Below are positions 1-10,391 of a stretch of 64,000 bases of DNA, one piece after another. Within the stretch, counting starts at the first letter, position 1. Every line of letters starts with the position of its first letter. The position numbers were made by a program, and so were the translations under genes. The DNA lies in assembly GCA_016110215.1 (NCBI GenBank), contig JADWQD010000003.1:620001-684000 (forward strand). Reading direction: 5' to 3'. The notes beneath the pieces are model-generated. The model made no database searches. It saw nothing but the letters and a program-made list of their open reading frames with translations, and was not told where the DNA came from. This DNA comes from Capronia americana (Eukaryota > Ascomycota > Eurotiomycetes > Chaetothyriales > Herpotrichiellaceae).

Positions 1-241
1 ATGTCATGCAATCTAATGCGGTACAATACGGTACTGCAAACGGAGTAAACATTGGATAGTAAATGGTAAATAGTATTTAATAATCTATGCGTCGTGCAAA
101 ACACTAACCTTTCGATTGCATACAGTACGCTGATGCATTCACTTGCATATATACACCCTACGACATATGTTCTATGTCCGCTTCCGAATTCAGACCAGAT
201 CAAGTCAACTTGGTTTTAACTCGACTCAAATCAAATCAAAC

Positions 242-1633
242 TCAGATAAAGCCCGATTTCCGACGCCACTTCACCTTCTTGACCTCCGGTCCTGGCGACA
301 ATATCGTGTCGGTTGATCCTGATCCTGATCCTGAGCCTGAACCTAAGCCTGACCTTGGTCCTGGTCCTGGCCTTGGTCCTGAGCCAGTCCCACTTCCAGA
401 CAGGACAGCCGGGGCAGTGAAGCTAAGACCGAGCAGATTCCTCGTCATGTCCGATTCGTCGGCGTCTTCCACCGCCGTTGTGGTCGTGGAAATCATGCTC
501 GCGGCGTCGTAGTCGACCGCGTTGGGAGGATCTTCGCGTTGGGAGACGGCGAAGGAACCGGAACTGTTCAGAGTCGAGGTGGATTGCTGAATCGCGAGCC
601 TGCGCCATGGGTTCTTGGAGGAGAAGGAGTATGGATTTGGGGCTGCTGTAGGAATAGGATCTGGATCTGGATCTGGATCTGCCTGTTGGTTCACTGTCGT
701 GGGGACTGGCAATTCTGCGATCCCGGGTCTGGCGACAGCGATTGCCGTGCCGGCTTGGTGGATGATGTTGACCTGCCGGATATTCAGTTGGCCCTGTGAT
801 ATGGTGGTCAAACCGAGACCCTGGCCAGAGGTGTCGATGCCGATGGTGGCGTTGGCGAAGACAACGGGGTCTTCGGCTGCGTCTCGGGTGGTGAGCTGGT
901 CGTCGTTGGACTCGTAGCCCTCGTCACCGCCACCGTCTGCAAGCCTGGGGGACATATTTCGTGATGCACCGAGCCTCGTGGTGTCCGCTCGCTTGTTCAG
1001 GTTGAGATTGACTTGGCTGCTATTGTTGCTGCGGGAGCTCGAGCGGAGCCTCTTGGTGGGACTACATGGAAAGGGCGGTTTCTGATCTTCGTCATCTGCG
1101 GCGCCGACCCCGAAAGTGGTGGTGCTGCTGCTGAAGCCTCCCTTACGATCGCCATCGGCGTACGGCGACGGCGCGTAACTGCCACTCACAAAGACGATCG
1201 GTGGGTGGGCCATTTCCAACCGGCCAATGTCTCGGTCCAGCGCCCCCAGGCAGTTGCCCAAGGTTTGGAGTTGTGATAAAAACTCTTGGTTCTTCCATAG
1301 CAGCCAGGCGACTCGATTCTTGGCCGTCACCGTCTCGCGGATTTCGAGGTCTTTTCGGCACGCTTCGATCGAGTCTCGAACCAGAAGGAGGACGTGGTTG
1401 GTCTTGTCGACACTCTCCTCCGTCTCCTGGATTAGTCGAGGATCCAGGTAGTGAGCCTTGGAGCGGAGGAGTCGGTTGGCGATGTTGATGGCACTTTCGG
1501 CCCTTTCGATATTGGTGTGTAATTGTTTGACTTCGTTCGGCACCTCTTTGTAGTGGGCTGCGAGACTGATCGCTTTGACGAACGAGTTGAATCCCGAAAA
1601 GATCGAAGTCGCAACGAGGACCGGCTCGGGCAT
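242..1633 (-). CDS. Hypothetical protein, helical N-terminus and low-complexity tail
   Basis: Single exon of 463 residues. The ATG at 1633 is used; the open frame extends upstream only through a GTG at 1675. I do not recognise a named family. The first ~150 residues are helical, begin MPEPVLVATSIFSGFNSFVK, and contain charged amphipathic segments (around NEVKQLHTNIERAESAINIA) like the N-terminal domains of many fungal orphan and STAND-type proteins. The rest is disordered: a (Asp-Pro)n run near residue 318 and a Gly/Ser/Pro-rich run at about 411-440, both encoded by hexanucleotide repeats. No signal peptide or clear membrane helix. It could be a signalling or scaffold protein; that is only inference. 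Confidence 0.6.
   Translation of the reverse strand: MPEPVLVATSIFSGFNSFVKAISLAAHYKEVPNEVKQLHTNIERAESAINIANRLLRSKAHYLDPRLIQETEESVDKTNHVLLLVRDSIEACRKDLEIRETVTAKNRVAWLLWKNQEFLSQLQTLGNCLGALDRDIGRLEMAHPPIVFVSGSYAPSPYADGDRKGGFSSSTTTFGVGAADDEDQKPPFPCSPTKRLRSSSRSNNSSQVNLNLNKRADTTRLGASRNMSPRLADGGGDEGYESNDDQLTTRDAAEDPVVFANATIGIDTSGQGLGLTTISQGQLNIRQVNIIHQAGTAIAVARPGIAELPVPTTVNQQADPDPDPDPIPTAAPNPYSFSSKNPWRRLAIQQSTSTLNSSGSFAVSQREDPPNAVDYDAASMISTTTTAVEDADESDMTRNLLGLSFTAPAVLSGSGTGSGPRPGPGPRSGLGSGSGSGSGSTDTILSPGPEVKKVKWRRKSGFI
314..405. repeat. Degenerate hexanucleotide repeat inside a gene
   Basis: Imperfect CCTGAT/CCTGAG/CCTGGT units. On the minus strand they encode the Gly-Ser/Gly-Pro stretch near the C-terminus of the 242-1633 protein. 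Length variation would keep the frame. Confidence 0.8.
657..681. repeat. GGATCT microsatellite, about four units
   Basis: Four GGATCT units in tandem. On the minus strand they encode the Asp-Pro run of the 242-1633 protein. The 6-bp unit keeps the frame. Confidence 0.85.
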
Positions 1634-2477
1634 TATGTTCAAGTCGAACTTTTGAGACGCAGACAGATGCTTCACTGGTTATGGGCGCCGCTGGTCTTTG
1701 AACAGGGATCAAACGTCCTTTCGGCTAAGGACTTCTCGATGGAACCTGATCGATCGGAGGGAGGGCCAGAGTTTCCCTAAGGCCACCGAGCGGGGCGAAA
1801 TCACGGGCCTTCGAGGCATCCTCCAGACGACCTGTGTCACCATGCGGCTTCCTTCCTGGTTCACTTGGGGCGCAGCTTTGGCAGGCATTAGTACCGAGAC
1901 CAGGTCGTTTCTAGGTCGACCCGGCATGCCCTATCCGGCACAGTTGTCCGTCGGCAGTCAGGCTGAAAAAGCGGCAAGGGGTTGGCTTTGTCTATTCCAG
2001 GCAAGTGAGGTCTGGGGGAGAGGGGGAACGTGAGCTCGCATACGGGGTACACGGAGGATACGAGGTACCAGCGCCAGAAGCGAATTGGGAAGCCCGCATC
2101 CGGCTCCGCCTGCGCCGTGTCTCTCGGCCTCGCCCCGACAGGTCCAGCCTCCACCTCTGCGCAACCTGTCGTGCTCGTTGGCGTGAAACGTGGTCAGCCT
2201 CAGAGTGACCAGGTCCAGGCCCAGACGCATTGTAGCACCATATTCGCAGTGAGGGCGAGCACGGCTTTGCGGCCCCCAGAAGCATGTGAACAAAAGAAGG
2301 GGACATATTGGCATCAATCAGGCTGAGCTAACCGGATGTGGGTGGGATTGCTCTCGCGATCAACGCACCCATGCTACTATTCGTATCACGAAGCAACCCT
2401 TGGATGGCGTTAGATAGCGCCAAATCAGTCAAATCATCCCCCGCCTGTGCATGTCGTGACAAATCTCGCACTCGACA
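1634..2477. other. Gene-free stretch
   Basis: Upstream of the 242-1633 gene and downstream of the next minus-strand gene. Several short overlapping frames are present on both strands, but none has family features or a credible splice structure. It probably holds the promoter of the 242-1633 gene. Confidence 0.5.
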
Positions 2478-4029
2478 CTAATGCAGAAGCTGCCACTCAA
2501 GCACCACCAGTGGCCGGTCTAGTCTGCGGGCGACATTGTCCGTGACTCTTCGAAGTTGCGGCTGAACCACAAAGACCGGCTTCTTGCCCTTCTCGCCCCG
2601 CTGCGTCTGAGTGGCTGACCTCCGTTCGTTGGCCGCGTCGGTCCAATGGAATTTCCACTCTGTCGGCTGCGAAAGAAGTAACAGGCCCAGGTCTTGTCCT
2701 CGCCTATAGAGCTTGAGCAGGTGTAGGTGCCGTTCTTTGTTTGTCTCTGGCCGGATGTAGGTCCCCACAATGGAGTCCGCGTCAGTGATCAGAGCGTCCA
2801 TGACCATCTGCGAATGTGCTCTTCGCTCGGGGGGGTCTGCCGGGCCGAGAAGGGCTGCGGTGCTGGTCCTCCATCTCGAGAGACTCAGCCGGCTTCCTGT
2901 ACGGCCGTTAGCACACAAAGATTCGGAAGCGTGACCTAAACATACTTTGGTCGTCTTTGAGTTGACCTGCCGAAGATCTCAAAAATGTCGTCACCATTTC
3001 CGGCAGCAAAGACTTCTCGGTCATGCCGAAGAAGTCAATTGCATCCAAGATCTGTGCCGTAATGAGTGCAGTGATGGCGGAGGACCGCGAATGCCGGTCC
3101 GCGAGCAACGCCTCAAAGTCAACATCGCTCTGAGCCATGATACCACTTGGCAGATGGCTGGACTGGCTGGCGGGCTCCTTTGCCTGCTCACTCCTGGCGG
3201 GACTATCGACATAATAATTGTCTGCATGATCTTCTACGGCCTTGAAAAGGGCGGCAACGGTCTGTTTGATGGTGGCGTCATCTTTGGGTTGCTCCAGCAC
3301 GTTTTCCGCAGTGACTTCCTCAACAGATCGCTCGACAGCTCCACCCTTGGAGCGATCGCCTGACCGGCGTAGTGTGCTATTCAGATAGCCAGGCCGCTTA
3401 GAGCTTGAATGGCGAGAATTTCCATGCGACGGGGCGGCACCAGGGTAATGCCTCTTCCTAAGCCGGTCGCCCATGAGGAAGAAGAGCAGACCAAAGGCAA
3501 TGAGGGCGCCGGCGATTGCACACCCAATAGCGATACCCGCAACAGCTCCGCCAGACAAGTCACTGCCCGAGTCGGAACTTTGCGTTGGCGGACCGCTAGT
3601 TGTCGAGCCAGATGATGTCCCTGAGGAAGTTGTTGACGTGCTGGAGGTGGAGGAGGTGGGTTCTGAAGCAGATGTGACTAAAACACTATACAAAGGAGTA
3701 TAGGTGATTTCAACAAAAGAAGAACTGGTACTGGGGGATCCAGAATCGGTCCCAGACACGGGAACACGAGTAGCCACGGGGGAAGGTGCAGTCTCTGTAA
3801 AAACAACAACAGATGGAGTGTAAGTGACTGTAGTCAGGGAAGTAACAAAGGAAGTAGACCCGTCCGCTCCGGTGGTAGAATTGATTGTAACGTAGATTTC
3901 AGCAGTCGTTTCGGGAAGTGAAGTTGTTATTGTCGGCGTAGGAGAAGGTAGATCGGGACCTGAGGAATCTGCGTCGCCTTGTGGCAGGGCGCTGCGTGCA
4001 GAGAGAACAGCTATGATGGCGTTCCTCAT
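2478..4029 (-). CDS. Ser/Thr-rich single-pass membrane protein (sensor-like)
   Basis: Two exons, 4029-2946 and 2896-2478, give 500 residues. The 49-nt intron has GTATGT, a TGCTAAC branch site and ACAG, and the phase is kept. The architecture is a short hydrophobic start, a Ser/Thr-rich extracellular region (~25-158), one transmembrane helix (~160-187, Gly/Ala-rich then LLFFLMG), a basic stop-transfer RLRKR, and a ~300-residue cytosolic part. The last ~100 residues contain a conserved-looking segment (DADSIVGTYI...LLLLSQPTEW...) seen in fungal hypothetical membrane proteins. The layout resembles WSC/Mid2-type wall sensors, but no WSC cysteine domain is present. Function is inferred from layout only. 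Confidence 0.8.
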
Positions 4030-4610
4030 CTTCGTTGGCGTTCGTAATAGATGTCACGATGCTGGGTCATGCAGAGTTCGAATACCGGATCCACGTTGAA
4101 TAAGAATCGAAGTGATAGATGCAGCTTCAGAAGCAGGCCAGAATTCGACAGCCAGCAAGTCTTATGAGCAAGAGATATGTAGGCACCCCTCGGGCTCTCT
4201 TCGACTGCCAGAGACCTGGCTCATCAACCCCCTGATTGAACTCGCCGCTTTTGAGAGATAAAACACGAGCCGCCGACCCTGGGCGACTGGGTGGGTACGT
4301 GTTGGCTCGTATTTAGTTTCAGCCAACGACCTGCAGCAGGCGAAGCCCAGCGGAGGTTGGGATGCGGCTGAGAGGCACAATCGAGTCACCCAGCCTCGTT
4401 CAGCAACTGGAGGCCAGCCAGAGACGTGCTCGTGGTCCCCACATGCTTCCTCTAAACGAGTATCCAATCTAAAGCCGTGTCCGGCGGTTCTCGACACTAG
4501 GCCAGATAATATACTTGTAGCCGCACGCTCTGAATTTTTCCTTCACCTGAAAGCTGCAACTGAGAGCGCAGTCCATGCTGTCTGAATGCCCTGTCGACAG
4601 CCTGGACGTA
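4030..4610. promoter_or_regulatory. Divergent intergenic region
   Basis: 580 bp between the start codons of the Ser/Thr-rich membrane protein (minus) and the Hsp70-like gene (plus). It must hold both promoters. No gene seen; no specific operator recognised. Confidence 0.5.
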
Positions 4611-7004
4611 ATGGCGCAAGCTCGAGCGCCGCTATTGGTAGGGATCGATGTCGGGATGACCTGCACGGGTAAGGCTGCGACACTGATGTCGACCTGGCCT
4701 TCCAGCTGATTTAATTTCGGCACAGGCGTCGCATACATCATCCAGTCACCGGCGATTGAGATGGTGGAGCCTCGAACAATCCAAAAATGGTCCGGAAACG
4801 GTGCTGCAAAGGCGGACAAGGTGGGTGTCGAGCTTGCGATCCACGAGGACATATCTTGGCTGACACTTGCTCAGGTGCCCACTTCGCTTTGTTACCGAGA
4901 CCGCCAAATAGTCTGGGGATTCGACACTCAGCGAGACGACATCGAGGACTCAGAAGTCCACGACTGGTTCAAGATTTTCCTGGACGAGAGGGAGTTTGAG
5001 AAGTTCCGCTCACGCGGAGAGGACGTCCCGCCGTCCCATGGCCACGTGAAAAAGTACTACCGAGACTTCCTGAGGAAGCTCTATGCCCACATCAAGAAAA
5101 TCCTGAGCGCAGAGCTCCCGGCCCTGAGCTTCGAAGACGAGACCATCCAGTTCATCTTCTCCGTCCCCACCACCTGGAGTCCTGGTGTTGCCGAAGACCT
5201 GAGGGTATTGGCGCGCGAAGCGGGCTTCGGCCATGATGGTGCAAACCACTTGGTCGAAATCGGATTGACCGAGGCCGAAGCTGCAGCAGTATGCACGTTG
5301 GGCACCGAGACGGAAAGATACGCTGTACGCATGTGTCCTTGCCGCGCTAGCAACAACTGACAAGTCCAGGACGGCGACGTCATGCTTGTGGTCGATGCCG
5401 GGGGCGGCACAACGGTGAGGGCTATGCGGTAGCCGTAGTCACGGACGGCCGCTGATGCATTTAACAGGACCTCGCTCTTCTGAAAGCCGAAGTTAAGGCA
5501 GGGAGTAGACCGACGTTGAAACAGCTTGATGACGTGCGAGGTAATAATTTCCATTCCGCCACGTACCCGTCATCGCTGATACAGTTCCCAGGAGACGAAA
5601 TCGGGAGCGTCGAGATCGATGTCGCCTTCGCGAAGCTGGCCCAGGACCGCCTCGAAGAAGCCGCACCATACATCGACCTCGACCCGGACACCATACCAGC
5701 AGTCGTCAAGAAGATGTGCAAAAGTGCGTTTAAAATCGTAAAGGAGGAGTATGGAAACGAAGACTCGGTCCACCTCACCGTGAGCACCATACCCATTCCC
5801 GGCATTTCCAACCGCGTTTCATCTGAAGTGGGTGACATCCAAAAAGGCAGGCTGGTCCTCAAAATGTGAGCCACGATACCATCCTCTCGCCATCAACACC
5901 CGCTTGACTGCCAGGCTGACAGAATCCCCCCAGGTCCGAAGTAAAACAGATGTTCGACGTACAGTTGGAGAAGATGTACAAGTTGATCGATTGGCAACTG
6001 AACCGAATGCAGACAGTCGCGCCGCACGATCAAGTGGCAAGTGACCGCCCGGGGGAGTTCTGCGATCGTTGCTGACAAGTCATAGAAATACCTGGTGCTC
6101 TCGGGAGGGTTGGGCAGCTCAGAATACGTCTTCAAACAGTTGGAAAAGCGGTATATTCACGAGCGCCCCAACCTCTTCGCCCCACACTTGAGAATAGTCA
6201 CCACCAACTACCCGTAAGGAACCGGTGCCGTCTGGAAAGGTAGTAGGCTGACGGGGACAGACACCTTTCCGTTGTCAAGGGTCTGTTGATCGACAGACTC
6301 CAGAAGCTCAAGTTCACCAAGTCAGTTCTCAGGGTTCGAAAGTGCCGGCAGTCGTTGGGAATCGTCTGCGAACAGTTGTATAATCCCAGTCAACATAGAG
6401 GAGCGACGTTGAAAGTAGACCCGGTGGACGGGTTGACCTATGCGGTTGACCAGATCGCCTGGTTTGTGCGACAGGTACGTTCCAGACCCCATTGCCGCTG
6501 TCATCTCTTCTGACGTCGCCAGGGTGACCTGATAGAAAGCGAGGCAATCGAGAAGCCGTTCTATCGCAACCTCGCCAAAGGTGGATTACGGGAACCGTAC
6601 AGTAGTAGGATCGTCATATGCAATTCGAGGCCTGGCTCACTGCCCACCAGCCTCAGAGACGGTCCGTCTGTGATATTCTGTTCCAGATGCCAGCGATTTG
6701 ACTAACGATCGCAGATGGAGTCGAGCTATGTTGCGTCATGAATTCCGACCTGTCGAAGGTTGACATTCGTAGCTTCGAGAAGGTGAAGAAGCGCTGGTGG
6801 CAGCTGAACAAACAGCCATCCTACTACAAAATCGCCTATGGGATCAAATTTATCCTGAACGCTGCCAACATCGAAAGCGAATTGTGGTACAATGGCAAGA
6901 AATATAATGAGCCCAGTTCTTTTCGAGTGCATTTTGAAAGCGGCATGTGGCGGCCTCGGCCGAAGGAACATCTTCAGGAGATCAGAGCCGACTTGACGTC
7001 GTAA
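4611..7004 (+). CDS. Hsp70-like ATPase (HSPA12-type)
   Basis: Ten exons: 4611-4668, 4726-5324, 5370-5414, 5468-5540, 5592-5865, 5934-6033, 6086-6213, 6261-6474, 6523-6661, 6715-7004; 639 residues. Actin/Hsp70 ATPase signatures are in order: phosphate-1 GIDVGMTCTG (residues 11-20), FSVPTTW, phosphate-2 VDAGGGTTD across a splice junction, and the adenosine motif LSGGLGSSEYV. There is no recognisable canonical substrate-binding domain or EEVD tail, so it resembles the divergent HSPA12-like proteins common in filamentous fungi. The 51-nt intron 5541-5591 lacks stops and could be retained; removing it restores the family alignment VRGDEIGS. The donor at 6034 (GTGGCA) is weak. The cellular role is unknown. 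Confidence 0.85.
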
Positions 7005-7470
7005 CGTGTCGAGAAGAGCTGCGCCGTTGACAAGGAAGTGGCGGATGTCAGGTCATGTACATGTGTCGGGTAGCTTGAAGCGTCTTTCAGGTACCAGTGA
7101 GAAACCTCGTAATATCGGTGAATGTTAATGTGGCGAGAGGTATGCGCAGGCAAGGCCAAAGTACCGAGTACATAGCTGGGAAGACCAATGATCGATTCGT
7201 CTGTGAAGGCTCGGCAAAGCACGTGGCACAGGAACCGTAATTGGCCGTCGGCTTCAATGGTGAGCAAGCACGCCATCGCCATATCGGAGTGGGATCGAGA
7301 ACGATGAAAGGGAGCATGGTTACCCCTCTCGCAGGTCTGCTGCGATTCCTTGATCCTTGTTTCCGATAAGATCGTAATCCCATCCCTGGTCGTGAGAGAG
7401 CCGACTACCACGAGACTTATTGTGACATTTTCTTGCCTGGAAGTATCAAAGACGAGCGACGCGGCCCAGT
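7005..7470. other. Gene-free stretch
   Basis: Between the Hsp70-like gene and the carbonic anhydrase, both on the plus strand. The minus-strand frames here are shadows. It holds the 3' end of one gene and the probable promoter of the next. Confidence 0.45.
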
Positions 7471-8209
7471 ATGTCTGCAATCCAGAAGAATGTTGAAGCA
7501 GCCTCGGAAGCATATTCCTCCTCGTTCACCCAAGGTCATCTCGCTCTCCCCCCAGCAAAGAAGTATCTTGTCTTGACGTGCATGTAAGTCGCGCGGAAAA
7601 AGCCAGATCGTGACTGCTGAAACTCTCCCGCAATATGTCACTGCTCCCGTCCGATACTGATCGCCGACTAGGGATGCTCGCATTGATCCAGCCCAAGCAT
7701 TCGGAATCAGCCTCGGAGATGCACATGTCATCCGCAATGTGAGGAAAGCTCCGACCCAGCAGACAGTCTCCGGATTAAACAGATCGATACGTGCGTCCGA
7801 CAACCAAAATATCTGCTAATGCTGCACAGGCAGGAGCGTCTGCACAGGACGCGTTGCGGAGCATCATCATTTCGCAGCAGCTGCTTGGCACTCATGAAAT
7901 CATCCTTGTCAAGCACACAGGCTGCGGTATGCTGACATTCACGAACGAAGATGCCCGTGCTTTAGTTGAGAAGAACCTTGGGTAGAGCTTTTGTCTCTCT
8001 GCTCTGGCGTCTGACTGACCCAACGCAGATCCGAGGGAGCTGCGGAGCTCCAGTCCCGCGGACTGGACTTTCTTCCGTTCCCGCAGCTGGAAGACGCTGT
8101 GAAGGCAGACGTGCAATACCTCACGAATACCAAGCTGGTTCCAGACAGCGTCCCCATTAGTGGCTGGGTCTATGAAGTCGAAACGGGCAAAACACGCAGA
8201 GTCGTTTGA
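7471..8209 (+). CDS. Beta-carbonic anhydrase, small form
   Basis: Four exons, 7471-7583, 7672-7738, 7830-7981 and 8029-8209, give 170 residues. It interconverts CO2 and bicarbonate. Zinc ligands are Cys37 (in TCMDAR), His89 and Cys92 (in KHTGCG); the catalytic Asp39-Arg41 dyad is present. The sequence DAHVIRNAGA matches the family. It is short (fungal plant-type beta enzymes are usually ~220-290 residues) and lacks an N-terminal extension, so it is probably cytosolic and belongs to the minimal subgroup. The C-terminus SGWVYEVETGK is the usual last strand. No targeting signal seen. Assignment is firm; the physiological role is not. Confidence 0.92.
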
Positions 8210-9119
8210 TGCTCGTAGGACCATTACGACAAAAGAGAATTCATGAAGGCCATGATGATGGTGAATCTTGAGGGACTTGGGTAGCGGAGATGCTCTGGAT
8301 GCATTGGCGTGTTGATTGTGCGCTTTTTCGTGTCATTAATTTGTTGGCGACCAACTTTGGACCTCAAGGCCGATTTGCTACCTCTTCGCAGTTTGGACCT
8401 CTCGGGTTTACCGCGCTGGGAGTCGTAGTGCCAGCACCAGGAGACAGGCGCAGCAGGCGCGCGTTGTAGCTGCTCGTTGGAGGAGTGTATGATCCGCCAC
8501 AGTTCGAGATGAATAGTTACTGGTTTGATTAGAGTTTGCCTGATGCCATCGAACACAAACTGCGCGTACGTGCTCTCCCTTCATGGCTGAGAGGTGATCA
8601 TGCATGTGGACGTATCTCCGTGCCATTACTGCCGAACCGTACCGTTCCGCCTCTAGCGATCGCAAGCCAGTCCCTTCCGTGGTGACCTGGGTGCTCTCAT
8701 TTGGAGAAGCGACTCCTACGAGTGCACAATCGGTCGGAGCAACCCACCGCCGGCGGGGTTGCACGACGAGTGACGAGGTGACATTGACGTGGCCTGAGCG
8801 CTTATGTAACGAGCACTCGGTTGCGATTCGCCAGGCCTCGACCTTCTCCGAGATCTTCGGTACATCCATGACGAGTCCTGGTAGAGAGTACCGTGCCCAG
8901 CCTGCTGCGCCCGACACCAAGACATCCGGTTCTTGGGTTTTGCGTTGTCCAAGACATTTTCCTAGACGTAGTCCAAGAGTTGAGCGCCGAAAAAGACCTC
9001 AAAATGTCGCATCGGTCGCATCGCACATTCTCCGCTTGATCCCTCACGACGTTGACATCCTGTTGCGCAAGATAAGGAATATTCAGTGTCGCTCGCGAAT
9101 TCACGTACACCCCATAAGC
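8210..9119. other. Gene-free stretch
   Basis: An open frame upstream of 9120 runs in frame with the next gene from 8604, but its composition is not protein-like and I treat it as 5' leader or promoter. No RNA gene recognised. Confidence 0.45.
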
Positions 9120-10308
9120 ATGGCACACAGCAGTGTCGAGACCCCAAAGGATGAGCCCGTGCCTCTAGACTCGCAAAGTCCGAGCGACAACGACAAGACC
9201 TTTGAACAGCAGACGTCCGAAGCCGGAACATCGACAGTAGCGCCTCGTCCCGTCGACGATCCGACATTGGAAAAATTCATATCGCACACCCGTCGCGATG
9301 CGCGGGAACGCCTTGATGAACCCCCGGCTCTACCATTTGACATGCGACACCACAAATTATCCGTATCGATCTTTACGATTCTGGTGATCGCCGAGTGTTG
9401 CATTGTCCCCCTGGTCCTATACTATGGGTTGAAGTATGGCACGAACATGAGATCTGGTAGGTTTCGCCTCCCGAAGAGCAGACAAGTATGACAAACGACT
9501 GAGAAATGTTCCCAGGTATTTATTTCGCCATCATCACCAGTCTTTTTGGCTTCGTCACCGGGTACGAATTCGGCATCCGGGCGTGGCGCTTGATTCGCCC
9601 CAGCGACGAGTATCGGCCACTGTTTGGAAGCCCACGGTTTTGGGGATTTGATAGTACTCACTATGTGCTGACGATTCCCTTCACCGTGATGTTGATCATT
9701 CTTATCATATTCAGTATCCCCCATCATCCTTCCGTGAAAGCTCTGTCGCTGCCCATGCCCGTTGGTATGATTGTGACCGGCATTATGTTCGTGACCAATG
9801 GCTGGGCTGCGCAGAGACGTTGGAGGTTGATTTACTTCAGACTCAGTTCGCATGTTAAGAACTCAATCTGCCCTCCTCTCACATTCTGCCTGTTGGAAGA
9901 CATCTGCGCTGTGGATGGGAAAGGAGGGAAACGGTTCCGGACTGCGGCTCTAGCCAGATACCATGCTTCGCCACGCTTTCGAGCGCTGTTGATGCAGCTA
10001 CTGTGGTTCTGGTCCATCCCGGCGATCGTGATTGGCATCGTAATCATCATTGTGATTTATGTCACAAGTGACGACGTGGCTTATGGTGAGTCCTCTCAAC
10101 ATTCTGGCTGCGAGATGAAGCGCCGTCTCCGCATCCCCTTCGTTCTGAAATCGGATTGCTGATACGATTTTGGGAGAAAACAGGTGTTGGCTGGGGCGCA
10201 CCTACAGTCTGGGCCTTTGTGTGGACATGGATTACAGTCAGATGGGCGCAGAGAGCCTTGCAGGTTGAAAAAGAGTGCTGGAAACCGGAGATATCGCAAA
10301 CGGCATAG
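9120..10308 (+). CDS. Multi-pass membrane protein, unknown function
   Basis: Three exons, 9120-9456, 9516-10085 and 10194-10308; about 340 residues. I chose the ATG at 9120 (MAHSSVETPKDEP) over an in-frame start at 8604 because only the later part looks like protein. An acidic, polar N-terminus (~1-80) precedes about six hydrophobic helices, including SIFTILVIAECCIVPLVLYY, a segment ending GFVTGYEFGIRAW, VLTIPFTVMLIILIIFSI and IPAIVIGIVIIIVIYV. A loop reads RYHASPRFRALLMQLLWFW. Such proteins occur widely as hypothetical proteins in Pezizomycotina; no enzyme motif is seen. It converges on the GCIP-like gene, with 83 bp between stop codons. Confidence 0.78.
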
Positions 10309-10391
10309 GAGCGGTACGAGGCGTACACATCTCACTGAGGCTAGGTCTTGTTTGCAGTATCCAAATACGGCCCTGCTTTGGTCGAGTTGCC

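Noticed and set aside
1143..1712. 189-codon minus-strand frame
   Set aside because: Shadow of the 242-1633 gene in another frame; Arg/Pro-rich, no family features.
1992..2317. Overlapping minus-strand frames
   Set aside because: Composition is not protein-like, no splice partner and no motif.
8604..9119. In-frame upstream extension of the membrane protein
   Set aside because: Low-quality composition; the ATG at 9120 precedes the first protein-like sequence.
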